Notes: generated by a model not told the origin, from the sequence alone. DNA of 64,000 nucleotides from VAZQ01 sp963807865 (GCA_963807865.1 CAWEDK010000034.1:287033-351032); one strand, 5' to 3'; shown: positions 54,922 through 64,000, counted from the first letter of the stretch. Made by a program: numbers and translations.

Positions 54922-55292
54922 CCCGCTTGTCCGGTCCGGGTCATTTTCGACCGGGCTCATCGTGGTTCGCCTACTTGGCCCTTCAGCTTTGCCCGGAAAG
55001 CAGACATTCGGCGAGCGCCGCGTCTTGTGAATATTCGGCCTAGGACCGGGTCGCTGACGGCAAATCGAACATCGTCAGTGCGGAGCGCGCGCAAGTGCAA
55101 GCCTATAATCCATTGCCCAAGCGATGGAGATGGATTGTGGGTGCTGTCCGGCAGATGCTCCCGGCCGACGCGGCCTGACACGAGGGTGCGGCCAGCGTGC
55201 GCTTGCCAGCGGCCCTGTCCGTCATGCACGTTAGCGCCGTTCGCTTGCGCGCACCTGCGCGGCCGGTGGACCAAGCTCGCAGGAGGAAAACG
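54922..55292. other. Intergenic stretch without a recognisable gene
   Basis: About 370 bases between the PF04392 receptor and tctC. The open frames that cross it show no family motif. The only functional signal I see is AGGAGG at 55281-55286, the ribosome site of tctC. The tctCBA promoter must lie here. Confidence 0.5.
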
Positions 55293-56258
55293 ATGCACTG
55301 GATCGTCAGCCTGATCGCAATGCTCGCCGTGCTGGGTGCGGCGCCCGCGTCGGCCCAAAACTATCCGACCAAGCCCATTCATATCCTGGTGCCGTATGCG
55401 CCGGGCGGCATTGCCGACATCGCGTCGCGGATCATCGGCGCCAAGTTGACGGAGGCCTGGGGCCAGCAGGTGGTGGTCGAGAACAAGCCCGGCGGCAACG
55501 GGTTCATCGCGATGACGGCGGCCGCCAAGGCGGCGCCCGACGGTTACACGCTGGTGATGGCGACGGTCGGCGACGTCGCGATCAATCCGGCGCTGTTCAA
55601 GGACATGCCGTACGATGTGCAGCGCGATCTGGTGCCGATCGCACAGGTGAGCGACGCCCCGATGGTGCTCGCAACCAACGGCAACTCGCCATACAAGACG
55701 GTGGCTGACGTTGTCGCCGCCGCCAAGGCGCAGCCGGGCCGGATCTCGGTCGCCACGCCCGGCAACGGCAGCGTCAATCAGATCGTGCTGGAATGGATGG
55801 CGCTCAATACCGGCACCAAGTTCCAGCACATTCCCTACAAGGGCGGTGCTCCGGCCGCGGCCGCGCTCGCCGGCGGCGACATACCGCTCGGAATTCTGGC
55901 CAGCTCCTCGATTGCCCCGCACGCCAAGAGCGGCCGCGCCCGTATCCTGGCGGTCACCGGCGCCAAGCCGTCGAAATTCAATCCCGATTGGCCGACGATG
56001 CAGAACGAGGGCGTCAAAGAGGTCGACGCCTCGAACTGGACCGCACTCTATGCGCCCAAGGGCACGCCGCAGGCGATCATCGACAAGCTCAACGCCGAAG
56101 TGGTGAAGATTCTCAACATGCAGGACGTCAAGGACCGCTTCGCCGGCGGCGGCGTGGAGACGATTCCGTCGACCCCCGCGGAACTCGATGCCCGCGTGAA
56201 GGAGGCGGCCGCGCGCTTCAAGAGCATCGTCGAAAAGGCCAACATCAAGCCGGATTGA
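55293..56258 (+). CDS. tctC: Tripartite tricarboxylate transporter receptor TctC (Bug)
   Basis: 321 residues. The signal peptide MHWIVSLIAMLAVLGAAPAS precedes QNYPTKPIHILVPYAPGGIA. ENKPGGNGFIAMTAAAKAAP and DGYTLVMATVGDVAINPALF are family motifs. AGGAGG lies 6 bases before the ATG. It is the only Bug receptor in the window followed by its membrane genes (tctB at 56545, tctA at 56998), so it is the receptor of a complete secondary transporter. Ligands in this family are citrate and other di- or tricarboxylates. A 158-base palindromic block separates it from tctB. Confidence 0.92.
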   Translation: MHWIVSLIAMLAVLGAAPASAQNYPTKPIHILVPYAPGGIADIASRIIGAKLTEAWGQQVVVENKPGGNGFIAMTAAAKAAPDGYTLVMATVGDVAINPALFKDMPYDVQRDLVPIAQVSDAPMVLATNGNSPYKTVADVVAAAKAQPGRISVATPGNGSVNQIVLEWMALNTGTKFQHIPYKGGAPAAAALAGGDIPLGILASSSIAPHAKSGRARILAVTGAKPSKFNPDWPTMQNEGVKEVDASNWTALYAPKGTPQAIIDKLNAEVVKILNMQDVKDRFAGGGVETIPSTPAELDARVKEAAARFKSIVEKANIKPD

Positions 56259-56318
56259 TTGAGTTGGTCCGCTTAACGTGATGTGCCCGATCCGAAGCAC
56301 GGACGGCGCCACAGCGAA

Positions 56319-56476
56319 CCCTCCCCCCGCGAAGCGGTGGGGAGGGTCGACGCCGCAGGCGTCGGGGTGGGGGGTACTCGGTTTGCGGGAAGCCGCCCCC
56401 CACCCCCGACCCCTCCCCACCGCCATAGCGCGTCGAAGACGCGCGTCAACGCGCTTATGGCGGGGGGAGGGGAGCC
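56319..56476. repeat. Large palindromic block between tctC and tctB
   Basis: Nested GC-rich dyads: CCTCCCCCCGCGAAGCGG near the left end, GTCGGGGTGGGGGG in the middle with its mirror CCCCCCACCCCCGAC, and GGCGGGGGGAGGGG at the right. It lies inside the operon and could set the ratio of receptor to membrane proteins by blocking read-through or exonucleases. Confidence 0.7.
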
Positions 56477-56544
56477 GAGAGGCTTCCGCACTGGGACAAC
56501 GGATCCGTGGCGGGATGGCTGTGTCCGCGGCGGCTTGCTGATCC

Positions 56545-56991
56545 ATGCGTATCCGTTCGCCGAAGGATTTTTGGGCCGGACTGATCTTTGTCGCGATCGG
56601 CGCAGCCTTCATCCTGCTGGCGATGCAGTATCGCTACGGCGATATGCATCGCATGGGGCCGGCGATGTTTCCGACGCTGGTCGGCGCGCTGCTGGCGCTG
56701 CTGGGCGCGGTCGTCGCGGTGCGCGGGTTCGTGTTGCCGGGCGAGCCGGTGCCGCGCTTTCACGCCCGGCCGCTGTTGGTATCGCTGTTCGCCATCGTGT
56801 TGTTCGGTGTCGCATTGCGATGGTTCGGGCTGGTGACGGCGGTTGCCGTGCTGGTGCTGGTCGGAGCGTTTGCCGCACGCCACGTCCGGCTGCTCGAGAA
56901 TGCCGTGCTGGCCGTGGTGATGGTGCTGTTCTCGGTAGCGGTATTCGTCTGGCTGCTCGGATTGCCGCTGCCGCTGTGGCCGAATTCGTGA
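56545..56991 (+). CDS. tctB: Tripartite tricarboxylate transporter small membrane subunit TctB
   Basis: 148 residues with four hydrophobic segments: AGLIFVAIGAAFILLAMQY; MFPTLVGALLALLGAVVAVRG; LVSLFAIVLFGVALRWFGLV; and the last pair AVLVLVGAFAA and VMVLFSVAVFVWLLGL. MGPAMFPTLVGALLALLGA is the DUF1468 hallmark. It partners TctA. The stop is 6 bases before the tctA ATG. Length and topology are standard. Confidence 0.9.
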   Translation: MRIRSPKDFWAGLIFVAIGAAFILLAMQYRYGDMHRMGPAMFPTLVGALLALLGAVVAVRGFVLPGEPVPRFHARPLLVSLFAIVLFGVALRWFGLVTAVAVLVLVGAFAARHVRLLENAVLAVVMVLFSVAVFVWLLGLPLPLWPNS

Positions 56992-56997
56992 GGCGGC

Positions 56998-58497
56998 ATG
57001 GAAACGCTGTCCAACCTCGCGTTCGGATTTGGCGTCGCGCTCACCTGGCAGAACATCATCTACTGCTTCATCGGCTGCTTCCTCGGCACGCTGGTCGGCG
57101 TCCTGCCGGGAATCGGACCGGTCGCGACGGTGGCGATGCTGCTGCCATTCACCTTCGGACTGGGGCCGGCGCCGGCGCTGATCATGCTCGCCGGCATTTA
57201 TTACGGGGCGCAATACGGCGGTTCGACTACCGCCATCCTGGTCAACATTCCGGGTGAATCGTCGGCGGTGGTCACCACGCTCGACGGCCACCAGATGGCG
57301 CGGCGCGGCCGGGCCGGGCCCGCGCTCGGCATCGCGGCGATTGGCTCGTTCATCGCCGGCTGCATCGCCACCCTGGTGGTGGCGTTCTTTGCGCCGCTCC
57401 TGGCCGAGGTGGCGCTCAAGTTCGGCCCGGCCGACTACTTCTCGCTGATGGTGTTCGGGCTGATTGCCGCCGTGGTGCTGGCGCGCGGCTCGCTCGTCAA
57501 GGCGATCGCGATGGTGTGCTTCGGCATCCTGCTCGGGCTCGTCGGCACCGATGTGAACTCGGGCGTGACGCGGTTTGCGTTCGGCTGGCCGGAACTGACC
57601 GACGGCGTCGGCTTCGTGGCGCTCGCGATGGCGTTCTTCGGCATCACCGACGTGGTGCTCAACCTCGAGCGCGACGAGAAGCAGCAGGTGTTCACGTCCC
57701 GTATCGGCCGCGTGCTGCCGACGCTCGCCGACCTGCGCACGTCGTTCTGGTCGATCGTGCGCGGCACCGGGCTCGGCTCGGTGCTCGGCGTGCTGCCGGG
57801 CGGAGGAGCGTTACTCGCCTCCTTCGCGGCCTACATGCTGGAGAAGAAGGTCGCGAAGCCGCCCCGCATGTTCGGGGAAGGCGACATCCGGGGCGTGGCG
57901 GCGCCGGAAAGCGCCAACAATGCCGGCGCCCAGACCTCGTTCATCCCGATGCTGACGCTCGGAATCCCGTCGAATCCCACCATGGCGCTGATGATCGGGG
58001 CGTTGATGATCCAGGGCATCGCGCCCGGCCCCCAGGTCATGACCGAGCGTCCTGAACTGTTCTGGGGGCTGATCGCCTCGATGTGGCTCGGCAACTTTAT
58101 GCTGCTGGTGCTGAATCTGCCGCTGGTGGGGTTGTGGATCAGGCTGCTGGCGGTGCCGTACCGGCTGCTGTTTCCGGCGATTTTCGTGTTCTGCTGCATC
58201 GGCGTCTACACGGTCGACAATAAAATTTTCGATATCTACGCGCTCGCTGCTCTTACTGCTGTTGCTTATGTGCTGCTAAAACTCGACTGCGAGCCGGCGC
58301 CGATGGTGCTCGGATTCATCCTCGGGCCGATGATGGAAGAGAACCTGCGCCGCACGATGATGATCTCGTTCGGCGATCCCTCGGTATTTTTCACGCGGCC
58401 GATTTCAGCGACCTTCCTCTTGGCGGCGGTGGTGCTGCTCATCGTGATCGCGCTGCCGGCGCTGCGCGCCAAGCGCGAGGAAGCGATGCAGGAGTAA
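56998..58497 (+). CDS. tctA: Tripartite tricarboxylate transporter large permease TctA
   Basis: 499 residues, about 12 membrane helices. The signature region GVLPGIGPVATVAMLLPFTF and YYGAQYGGSTTAILVNIPGE is at about 38-90. It is repeated in the second half as GVLPGGGALLASFAAYMLEK and TLGIPSNPTMALMIGALMIQ, the known internal duplication. GAGGCGGC precedes the ATG. It completes the tctCBA uptake system driven by ion gradient. The last 100 bases after the stop hold no gene before the convergent receptor gene. Confidence 0.95.
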   Translation: METLSNLAFGFGVALTWQNIIYCFIGCFLGTLVGVLPGIGPVATVAMLLPFTFGLGPAPALIMLAGIYYGAQYGGSTTAILVNIPGESSAVVTTLDGHQMARRGRAGPALGIAAIGSFIAGCIATLVVAFFAPLLAEVALKFGPADYFSLMVFGLIAAVVLARGSLVKAIAMVCFGILLGLVGTDVNSGVTRFAFGWPELTDGVGFVALAMAFFGITDVVLNLERDEKQQVFTSRIGRVLPTLADLRTSFWSIVRGTGLGSVLGVLPGGGALLASFAAYMLEKKVAKPPRMFGEGDIRGVAAPESANNAGAQTSFIPMLTLGIPSNPTMALMIGALMIQGIAPGPQVMTERPELFWGLIASMWLGNFMLLVLNLPLVGLWIRLLAVPYRLLFPAIFVFCCIGVYTVDNKIFDIYALAALTAVAYVLLKLDCEPAPMVLGFILGPMMEENLRRTMMISFGDPSVFFTRPISATFLLAAVVLLIVIALPALRAKREEAMQE

Positions 58498-58545
58498 GTC
58501 TCGTGTTTCCGGCTTGCCGTCGCTTCGGTACGGATACCACCGCCC

Positions 58546-59315
58546 TCAGTGATCGGCCAACGGCACAAACTTCGCCTTCGCCCAGGCCGGACGGCCATCG
58601 GCGCCGCCGATATAGCGAATGAATGCTTCCGAAGCCTCCACCGCGCCGCCGTCCGACATGCGCGCGGCCTCGAACGTAATTGTGAGTTGGAGCGGCTCCG
58701 GAACCGGGCCGGCGAACTTCACGCCCTTGCCTCAGGGATATCGCTGATGTTGTAGAGGCCAAGCTCGATCTCGCCCTTGGCGATCAGTGCCAGACTGTTG
58801 GCTGGGCTTGAAATCATCTTGAGCTTCGGCTTGATCGCATCGGCCACCCCCATGGTGGTGAAGATTTTTTGAATACGCTCGCCACTGGAACTCGGGAATA
58901 CGTCGCCGTGGACGATCGACGCCGCGGCTGCGAGAGCCTGGCGGAAGGTATCGGCGGTCGAGATGTCCGGCAATTTCGCGCCGTCGCGCACGGCGACCCC
59001 GATGCCGACATTGGCAAGCCGCACCCGGCTCTCCGGATTGACGATGCCATCTTTGTCGAGCCGATCCATCGCCGGCTCGGCAATCACCACCACGTCGTGC
59101 ACGTCGTTCGCCTTGATCTTCTCCATCACGCCGGCCGGCGATGCGATGGTGAAGGTCACTTGATGGCCGCTCTCGCGGGCGAACTCCTTGGCGAGCGTCC
59201 GCAGCGCCGGTTCGGTCGCGCGCGCCGCCAGCACGCGGATATCGGCGGCCGCAGCCATGCCGGCGAGCGACAACAGGATTGACGCGATCAGGACGCTCCG
59301 GCCCAAAGCCCGCAT
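58546..59315 (-). CDS. ModA-like periplasmic binding protein (one frame break)
   Basis: About 255 residues. The signal peptide MRALGRSVLIASILLSLAGM... ends near AAAAD, followed by IRVLAARATEPALRTLAKEF and FTIASPAGVMEKIKANDVHD. The frame is lost near 58729 after SDIPE and resumes as GKGVKFAGPVPEPLQLTITF, ending at 58546. The fold matches the molybdate-binding-like group (PBP type 2), but the molybdate-specific Ser pattern is not clear. Ligand is unknown. It stands alone beside an EamA exporter. Confidence 0.83.
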
Positions 59316-59379
59316 TGTTTCTTCCCCTTGGATTTGCCTATTGTCGCGATCCTATCCCCGATCGAATCGAACCTCCACC

Positions 59380-60263
59380 ATGGACGACGCGTCCCACGAG
59401 CGCCGCCAGCGCATGACCGGCATTGCACTGATGTGCGGCGCCGTCGCTTCCTTCGCGCTGCTCGATACGACCGCTAAGTTCCTCAATCTGCACATGGACA
59501 CGCTGCAGGTGGTGTGGGCCCGCTACACCGGGGCATTTCTGTTTCCGTTCATCGTTTCGAATCCGTGGACGCGGCCGGGCTTGATGATCACGGCGCGTCC
59601 GGGATTGCAATTGTTCCGCTCGTTGCTGCTTCTCGTCTCCACAATCTGCAACTTCTTTTCGCTGCGGTACCTGCAGCTTGACGAGTCGGTCGCGATCCAG
59701 TTCTCCACGCCGTTCTTCGTCGCCGCGCTGTCGGGCCCGCTGCTGGGCGAATGGGTGCGCTGGCGGCGCTGGGCGGCGATCTGTGTCGGCTTTGCGGGCG
59801 TGCTGGTGGTGACGCGGCCCGGGCACCGGCGGCATGCATTGGGCGGCGTCGCTCTCGCTGGTGGCGGCGGTCAGCTACGCGACCTATTCGATCATCACGC
59901 GCATCCTGGCGCGGACCGATTCCAACGAGACGACCTTGTTCTACTCGAACCTGGTCGGCGCGGTGCGTCATGACGCCGGTGGTGCTGTTCGTCTGGGCGA
60001 CGCCGACCGACCCGCTGGTGATCGCCTTGATGGTCGCGGCCGGCGCGATCGGCAGTTTCGGTCATTATCTGCTGATCGCTGGTCACCGTTTGGCGCCCGC
60101 CTCGGTCCTCACGCCGTTCATCTATACCGAACTGGTGTGGATGATCGCGCTCGGTTACCTGGTATTCAGCGACGTGCCAAACCGCTGGACCATCGCGGGT
60201 TCCGCCATCGTGGTCGCCTCCGGGCTCTACCTCCTGCATCGCGAACAGGTGCGCGGCCGTTGA
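59380..60263 (+). CDS. EamA/DMT-family permease (two frame breaks)
   Basis: About 294 residues with ten helices in two EamA repeats. The first half reads MTGIALMCGAVASFALLDTT, VVWARYTGAFLFPF and SVAIQFSTPFFVAALSGPLL. The second half, after +1 breaks near 59830 and 59965, reads ASLSLVAAVSYATYSIIT, VVLFVWATPTDPLVIALMV and LTPFIYTELVWMIALGYLVF. Such proteins export amino acids or small metabolites. The N-terminal charged residues include MDDASHERRQR. The E1 gene pair follows on the same strand after about 120 bases. Confidence 0.85.
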
Positions 60264-60385
60264 TGGGGGCGAACTCCCATTCGAGCCGACACTTTGTGTC
60301 GTTGCTTCCCCTTCCGGACTAAGGCTAATTTGCCTCCGGCCTGCATCCCTGCCGCCGATCCTTGGCCCGACTTCGAGGTTCGTGA

Positions 60386-61420
60386 ATGAGCAAGAAGCCA
60401 GCCCGCGCGTCCGATGCCGCCCGCGAGGGCATCAACGACGACATCGGCGAGGAGATGCGGCTGAGGATGTACCGCATGCAGGTGGAGATCCGCGAGGCCG
60501 AGCAGCGCGCCTTCGACCTGTTCCTGCAGAACCTGGTCAAGGGCACGAGCCACCTGTCGCTCGGCCAGGAGGCGGTGGCGGCCGGCTTCGCGGCGGCGAT
60601 GAAGCCCGGCGACCTGTCGTTCTGCACCTATCGCGGCCACGCCCACACGCTCGCCCGCGGCGTGCCGATCGAGAAGGTGCTGGGCGAGCTGATGCAGCGC
60701 GACAACGGCCTGATGCGCGGCAAGGGCGGCTCGATGCACCTGACCTCGGCCGAGCACGGCGTGATGGGCTCCTACGCCATCATCGGCGCGCATCTGCCGA
60801 TCGCCTGCGGCGCCGCCTGGCGCGCGCAATACAAGGGCGACAAGGACGTCTCGGTGTGCTTCTTCGGCGACGGCACCACCAACATCGGCGCCTTCCACGA
60901 GGCGCTGAACTTCGCCGCGGTGTGGAAGCTGCCGGTGATCTTCGTCTGCGAGAACAACCTCTACATGGAATACACGCCGATCGGCAACGTGACCGCGGTC
61001 GAGCATCCGGCCGCCGACCGCGCGGCCGCCTACGGCCTGCCGCGCATCGTCATCGACGGCAACGATGCCGATGCGGTCTATCGCGCCGCGCGCGACGCCT
61101 ACGCCAAGGCGCGCGCCGGCGAGGGGCCGTCGCTGATCGAGTGCATGACCTACCGCCACAGCGGCCACTCGCGCGCCGACCCCGCGAAGTACCGGCCGGA
61201 GGGCGAGCTCGAGCGATGGAAGGAGCGCGACCCGATCAAGATCTACCGCGAGCGGCTGCAGCAGTTCGGCATCGGCGACGACGTGATCGCGGAGATCGAG
61301 AGCGACGCGCGGCGCCTCGTCGACGAGGCGACCGAGGCCTGCAAGGCCGCGCCGATGCCGCCGCTCGAAATCCTCACCACCGACGTCTATGCCGATGGAG
61401 GCTGGGCATGGCGGAACTGA
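60386..61420 (+). CDS. Thiamine-dependent 2-oxoacid dehydrogenase E1 alpha
   Basis: 344 residues. The ThDP-binding motif starts at FFGDGTTNIGAFHEALNFAA with the closing IFVCENN. The phospho-loop region reads YRHSGHSRADP. The N-terminal part has YRGHAHTLARGVP. This fits the acetoin/pyruvate dehydrogenase E1 alpha group (AcoA/PdhA-like). No E2 lipoyl acyltransferase or E3 gene is within the window, so the substrate cannot be assigned. The stop overlaps the beta-subunit start by 13 bases, giving tight translational coupling. Strongly GC-ending codons are used throughout. Confidence 0.93.
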   Translation: MSKKPARASDAAREGINDDIGEEMRLRMYRMQVEIREAEQRAFDLFLQNLVKGTSHLSLGQEAVAAGFAAAMKPGDLSFCTYRGHAHTLARGVPIEKVLGELMQRDNGLMRGKGGSMHLTSAEHGVMGSYAIIGAHLPIACGAAWRAQYKGDKDVSVCFFGDGTTNIGAFHEALNFAAVWKLPVIFVCENNLYMEYTPIGNVTAVEHPAADRAAAYGLPRIVIDGNDADAVYRAARDAYAKARAGEGPSLIECMTYRHSGHSRADPAKYRPEGELERWKERDPIKIYRERLQQFGIGDDVIAEIESDARRLVDEATEACKAAPMPPLEILTTDVYADGGWAWRN

Positions 61421-62388
61421 CCTATCGCGACGCGGTCGCCCGCGGCATCGCGCAGGAGATGGCGCGCGATCCCGACGTCGTGTTCCTCGGCGAGGACGTC
61501 GCCGCGCGCCGGCGGCGTGTTCAAGGCGACGGTCGGCCTGCTCGAGCAGTTCGGCCCGCTGCGCGTGCGCGACACGCCGATCTCCGAGCAGGCGATCCTC
61601 GGCGCCGCCATGGGCGCGGCGATGACCGGCCTGAAGCCGATCGCCGAGATCATGTTCTCGGACTTCTTCGCGGTGTGCTTCGACTACATCGCCAACGAGT
61701 TCCCCAAGAGCCGCTACATGTCGAACGGCCAGCTCAAGTGCCCGCTGGTGGTGCGCACCGGCAACGGCGCCGGCTCGCGCTTCGGCGCGCAGCATTCGCA
61801 GAGCGTCGAGAACTGGGCGATGATGATCCCCGGCCTCAAGGTGGTGGCGCCGTCGAACCCGCGCGACGTCATCGGCCTGATGGCGGCGGCGGTGCGCGAT
61901 CCCGATCCGGTGATCTTCTTCGAGCACAAGTCGCTCTATGCGACCAAGGGCGAGGTGCCGGACGGCGAGATCGTCGACACGCTCGGCACCGCCGCGATCG
62001 TCCGGCCCGGCAAGGACGCCACCATCCTGGCGCTGGCGCTGATGGTGCCGCGCGCGCTCGCGGCGGCCGAGAGGCTCAAGGCGGAGCACGGCATCGACTG
62101 CGAGGTGATCGACGTGCGCTCGCTGGTGCCGCTCGACACGCAGACGATCCTCGGCTCGGTCGCGCGCACGCACCGGCTGTTCACCGTCGAGGAGAATCCG
62201 CGGCTGTGCGGCTGGGGCGCCGAGATCGTCTCGATCGTCGCCGACGAGGCGTTCTACGATCTCGACGGCCCGCCGGTGCGGATCACCACGCCGCACATTC
62301 CGCTGCCGGCCGCCGACATGCTGGAGGACATCGCGCTGCCGACGGTCGACCGCATCGTCGACGCGTGCGCAGGTCGATGGGAAGCTGA
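61408..62388 (+). CDS. 2-oxoacid dehydrogenase E1 beta (frame breaks at 61506 and near the end)
   Basis: About 325 residues. MAELTYRDAVARGIAQEMAR starts it, and the central block GNGAGSRFGAQHSQSVENWA and APSNPRDVIGLMAAAVRDPD are E1 beta hallmarks. A +1 break near 61506 splits EDVAA from GGVFKATVGLLEQFG. Near 62370 the frame reads on to 62476 through a repeat; a -1 shift would give a short normal C-terminus (DACRRSMGS) ending at 62388, which I prefer. It forms the alpha2-beta2 E1 with the preceding gene. Its C-terminal domain holds VIDVRSLVPLDTQTIL. Confidence 0.88.
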   Translation: MAELTYRDAVARGIAQEMARDPDVVFLGEDVAARRRRVQGDGRPARAVRPAARARHADLRAGDPRRRHGRGDDRPEADRRDHVLGLLRGVLRLHRQRVPQEPLHVERPAQVPAGGAHRQRRRLALRRAAFAERRELGDDDPRPQGGGAVEPARRHRPDGGGGARSRSGDLLRAQVALCDQGRGAGRRDRRHARHRRDRPARQGRHHPGAGADGAARARGGREAQGGARHRLRGDRRALAGAARHADDPRLGRAHAPAVHRRGESAAVRLGRRDRLDRRRRGVLRSRRPAGADHHAAHSAAGRRHAGGHRAADGRPHRRRVRRSMGS

Positions 62389-62420
62389 TGGTTGTGATCG
62401 GTACCGGGCTGACCGCGATC

Positions 62421-62520
62421 CGTCATCCCGGTTGCGCAAGACGGCTGGGTGCCGGGTCCAGCATCGCAATCACTGATCGTCCCGCGCTCGCGGGCCGACG
62501 CGCACGACACCGGAATGACG
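62421..62520. repeat. Palindromic repeat between E1 beta and the dehydrogenase gene
   Basis: Outer ends CGTCATCCCGG (62421) and CCGGAATGACG (62520) pair imperfectly, with inner dyad CCCGCGCTCGCGGG. The design, CGTCATyCCGG arms with an internal hairpin, matches the block at 11779-11880. It is likely a terminator or REP-like element; the tail of an E1 beta open frame running through it is probably not coding. Confidence 0.7.
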
Positions 62521-62540
62521 ACTGAGTCAGGACACAGTCC

Positions 62541-63996
62541 ATGTACGACAATCTGCTCGCCAACGTCCCGACCGATCTCTGGATCGGCGGCAAGTGGCGC
62601 AAGGCCTCCGACGGCGGCCGCTTCGACGTGATCGATCCGGCGACCGAGAACACGGTCGCCTCGGTCGCGAGCGCCACCGTCGACGACGCCAAGGCGGCGG
62701 TCGATGCCGCGAGCGCCGCCTTCCCGGCCTGGGCCGCGCAGGAAGCCGCGCGAGCGCGGCGAGATCCTGCGCAAGGCCTTCGAGCTGATCATGCGCGACG
62801 CCGAGCGGCTCGCCAAGCTGATCACCATCGAGAACGGCAAGGCGCTGTCGGACTCGCGCGGCGAGGTCGCCTATGCGGCCGAGTTCTTCCGCTGGAACGC
62901 CGAGGAGGCGGTGCGCAATCTCGGCCAGCTCTCGCGCGCGCCGGCCTCGGGCGCCCGCATCCTGGTGCAGCACAAGCCGGCCGGCGTCGCCGTGCTGGTG
63001 ACGCCGTGGAATTTCCCCGCCGCGATGGCGACGCGCAAGATCGGCCCGGCGCTCGCGGCCGGCTGCACCGGTGGTGCTCAAGCCCGCCTCCGACACGCCG
63101 CTCACCATGCTGGCGCTGATGCCGATCCTGGAGGAGGCCGGCGTGCCGGCCGGCGTCGTCAACGTCATCCCGTCGCGCTCGTCCGGCAAGGTGGTGAGCG
63201 CGATGCTGCACGATCCGCGCGTGCGCGTCGTCTCCTTCACCGGCTCGACCGAGGTCGGCCGCAAGCTGCTGCACGAGGCCGCCGACAACATCGTCAAGCC
63301 GGCGATGGAGCTCGGCGGCAACGCGCCCTTCATCGTGTTCGAGGACGCCGACATCGACGCCGCGATCGAAGGCGCGATGATCGCCAAGATGCGCAACATG
63401 GGCGAGGCCTGCACGGCGGCGAACCGCTTCTACGTGCACGAGAAGGTGCACGACGAGTTCGCCAAGAAGCTCACCGACAAGATGGGCGCGCTGAAGATGG
63501 GCAACGGCCTCGACGACGGCGTCGCGCTCGGCCCGCTGGTCAACGAGGAAGGCCGCGACAAGGTGGTCGAGCTGGTCGACGACGCGGTGCAGCAAGGGCG
63601 CCAAGGTGCTGACCGGCGGCAAGGCGCCGGGCGGCAAGGGCTTCTTCTATCCGGCGACCGTGCTCGCCAACGTGCCGGACGACGCCAAGATGCTGAACGA
63701 GGAGATCTTCGGGCCGGTCGCGGCGATCCAGACGCTTCAAGTCCGAGGACGAGGTGATCAGGCGCGCCAACGACACCGAATACGGCCTCGTCGCCTATCT
63801 CTACACCAGGGACCTGAGCCGCGGCATGCGCGTCTCCGAGAAGCTCGACTTCGGCATGATCGGGCTCAACCGCGGCCTCGTCTCCGATCCGGCCGCGCCG
63901 TTCGGCGGCATGAAGCAGTCCGGCATCGGCCGCGAAGGCGCGCATGAGGGCCTGATGGAGTTCCTGGAGACGCAATACATCTCGGTGACGTGGTGA
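62541..63996 (+). CDS. NAD(P)-dependent succinate-semialdehyde-type aldehyde dehydrogenase (four frame breaks)
   Basis: About 483 residues when repaired, the standard ALDH length. Motifs are VLVTPWNFPAAMATRKIGPA (cofactor site and catalytic Asn), VSFTGSTEVGRKLLHEAADN, ELGGNAPFIVF with the general-base Glu, and MGEACTAANRFYV with the nucleophilic Cys. Later come EEIFGPVAA and FGGMKQSGIGREGAHEGLME. Breaks lie near 62755, 63071, 63594 and 63737, all +1, so only segments are open as sequenced. Closest in style to GabD/SSADH. It follows the E1 genes and could oxidise an aldehyde from the same pathway, but that is inference. Confidence 0.9.
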
Positions 63997-64000
63997 GCGC

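Noticed and set aside
60287..60301. Palindrome CGACACTTTGTGTCG upstream of the E1 operon as an operator
   Set aside because: It is short, occurs only once and also lies right behind the EamA gene, so it could be a minor terminator stem. There is no evidence for a regulator.
60227..62296. Very long open frame (nearly 700 codons) on the minus strand opposite the E1 genes
   Set aside because: The plus strand carries clear E1 alpha and beta motifs. The opposite frame is rich in Arg, His and Ala, with no family motif, and is an artefact of very high GC content.
62389..62476. E1 beta C-terminal extension through the repeat
   Set aside because: It translates repeat sequence into an Arg/Cys-rich tail unlike any E1 beta. 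A short C-terminus ending at 62388 after a one-base break is more natural.

Overview
The window reads as chromosomal DNA of a GC-rich alphaproteobacterium of the order Hyphomicrobiales, close to the Bradyrhizobium/Rhodopseudomonas/Xanthobacteraceae group. Evidence: a CcrM-type GANTC methylase with a C-terminal RAMA-like domain, a rhizobial GSII glutamine synthetase (glnII) facing a small DUF2735/GstI-like gene, the mutY-dciA-dsbA-smc block, a DUF3551 secreted peptide, four Bug-type tripartite-tricarboxylate receptors, a PF04392 receptor and many intergenic palindromes of rhizobial style. No rRNA, tRNA, CRISPR array, IS transposase, phage gene or replication origin was seen.

Layout. 0-7.5 kb: end of the cytochrome bc1 operon (separate cytochrome b and c1 genes), a UbiD-type decarboxylase, mtnP and apt (5'-methylthioadenosine and adenine salvage), a flavin reductase and a Bug receptor. 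7.5-12.5 kb: membrane and envelope genes (DUF4239, M48 protease with LemA) and two tandem ParA-like ATPases. 12.7-16.2 kb: two tandem gamma-resorcylate decarboxylase homologues with an MFS transporter. 16.2-22.4 kb: smc, dsbA, dciA and divergent mutY. 22.6-28.7 kb: a catabolic-looking set (SMP-30 lactonase, RidA, Bug receptor, amidohydrolase), a VOC protein and ccrM. 29-37.6 kb: zinc metallopeptidase, moaB, YjbR-like protein, MarR-GNAT regulator with a clear palindromic operator, a large membrane protein, an esterase, a glycosyltransferase, a radical SAM protein and nikR. 38-43 kb: a GNAT/C39-peptidase plus RLAN-ATP-grasp (RimK-like) cassette, then glnII and gstI. 43-59 kb: flavin monooxygenase, MHYT-PAS-GGDEF-EAL protein, an ABC importer with a distant receptor, a secreted pseudocaspase-CHAT protein, and a complete tctCBA transporter. 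59-64 kb: EamA exporter, E1 alpha and beta of a 2-oxoacid dehydrogenase, and a succinate-semialdehyde-type dehydrogenase.

Two features stand out. First, a composite palindromic element made of two related hairpins (A, 78 bp; B, 76 bp), each normally bounded by CTAG, occurs at 5.6 kb and again in inverted order at 12.6 kb. I know no name for it. Second, about 28 single-base frame breaks fall in 14 genes, all after 21.8 kb. They are mostly one-base insertions, and the protein resumes at once in another frame without stop codons. I read most as sequence or assembly error, so these genes are annotated as one CDS with the break positions stated. All breaks were located by eye and are approximate to a few bases.
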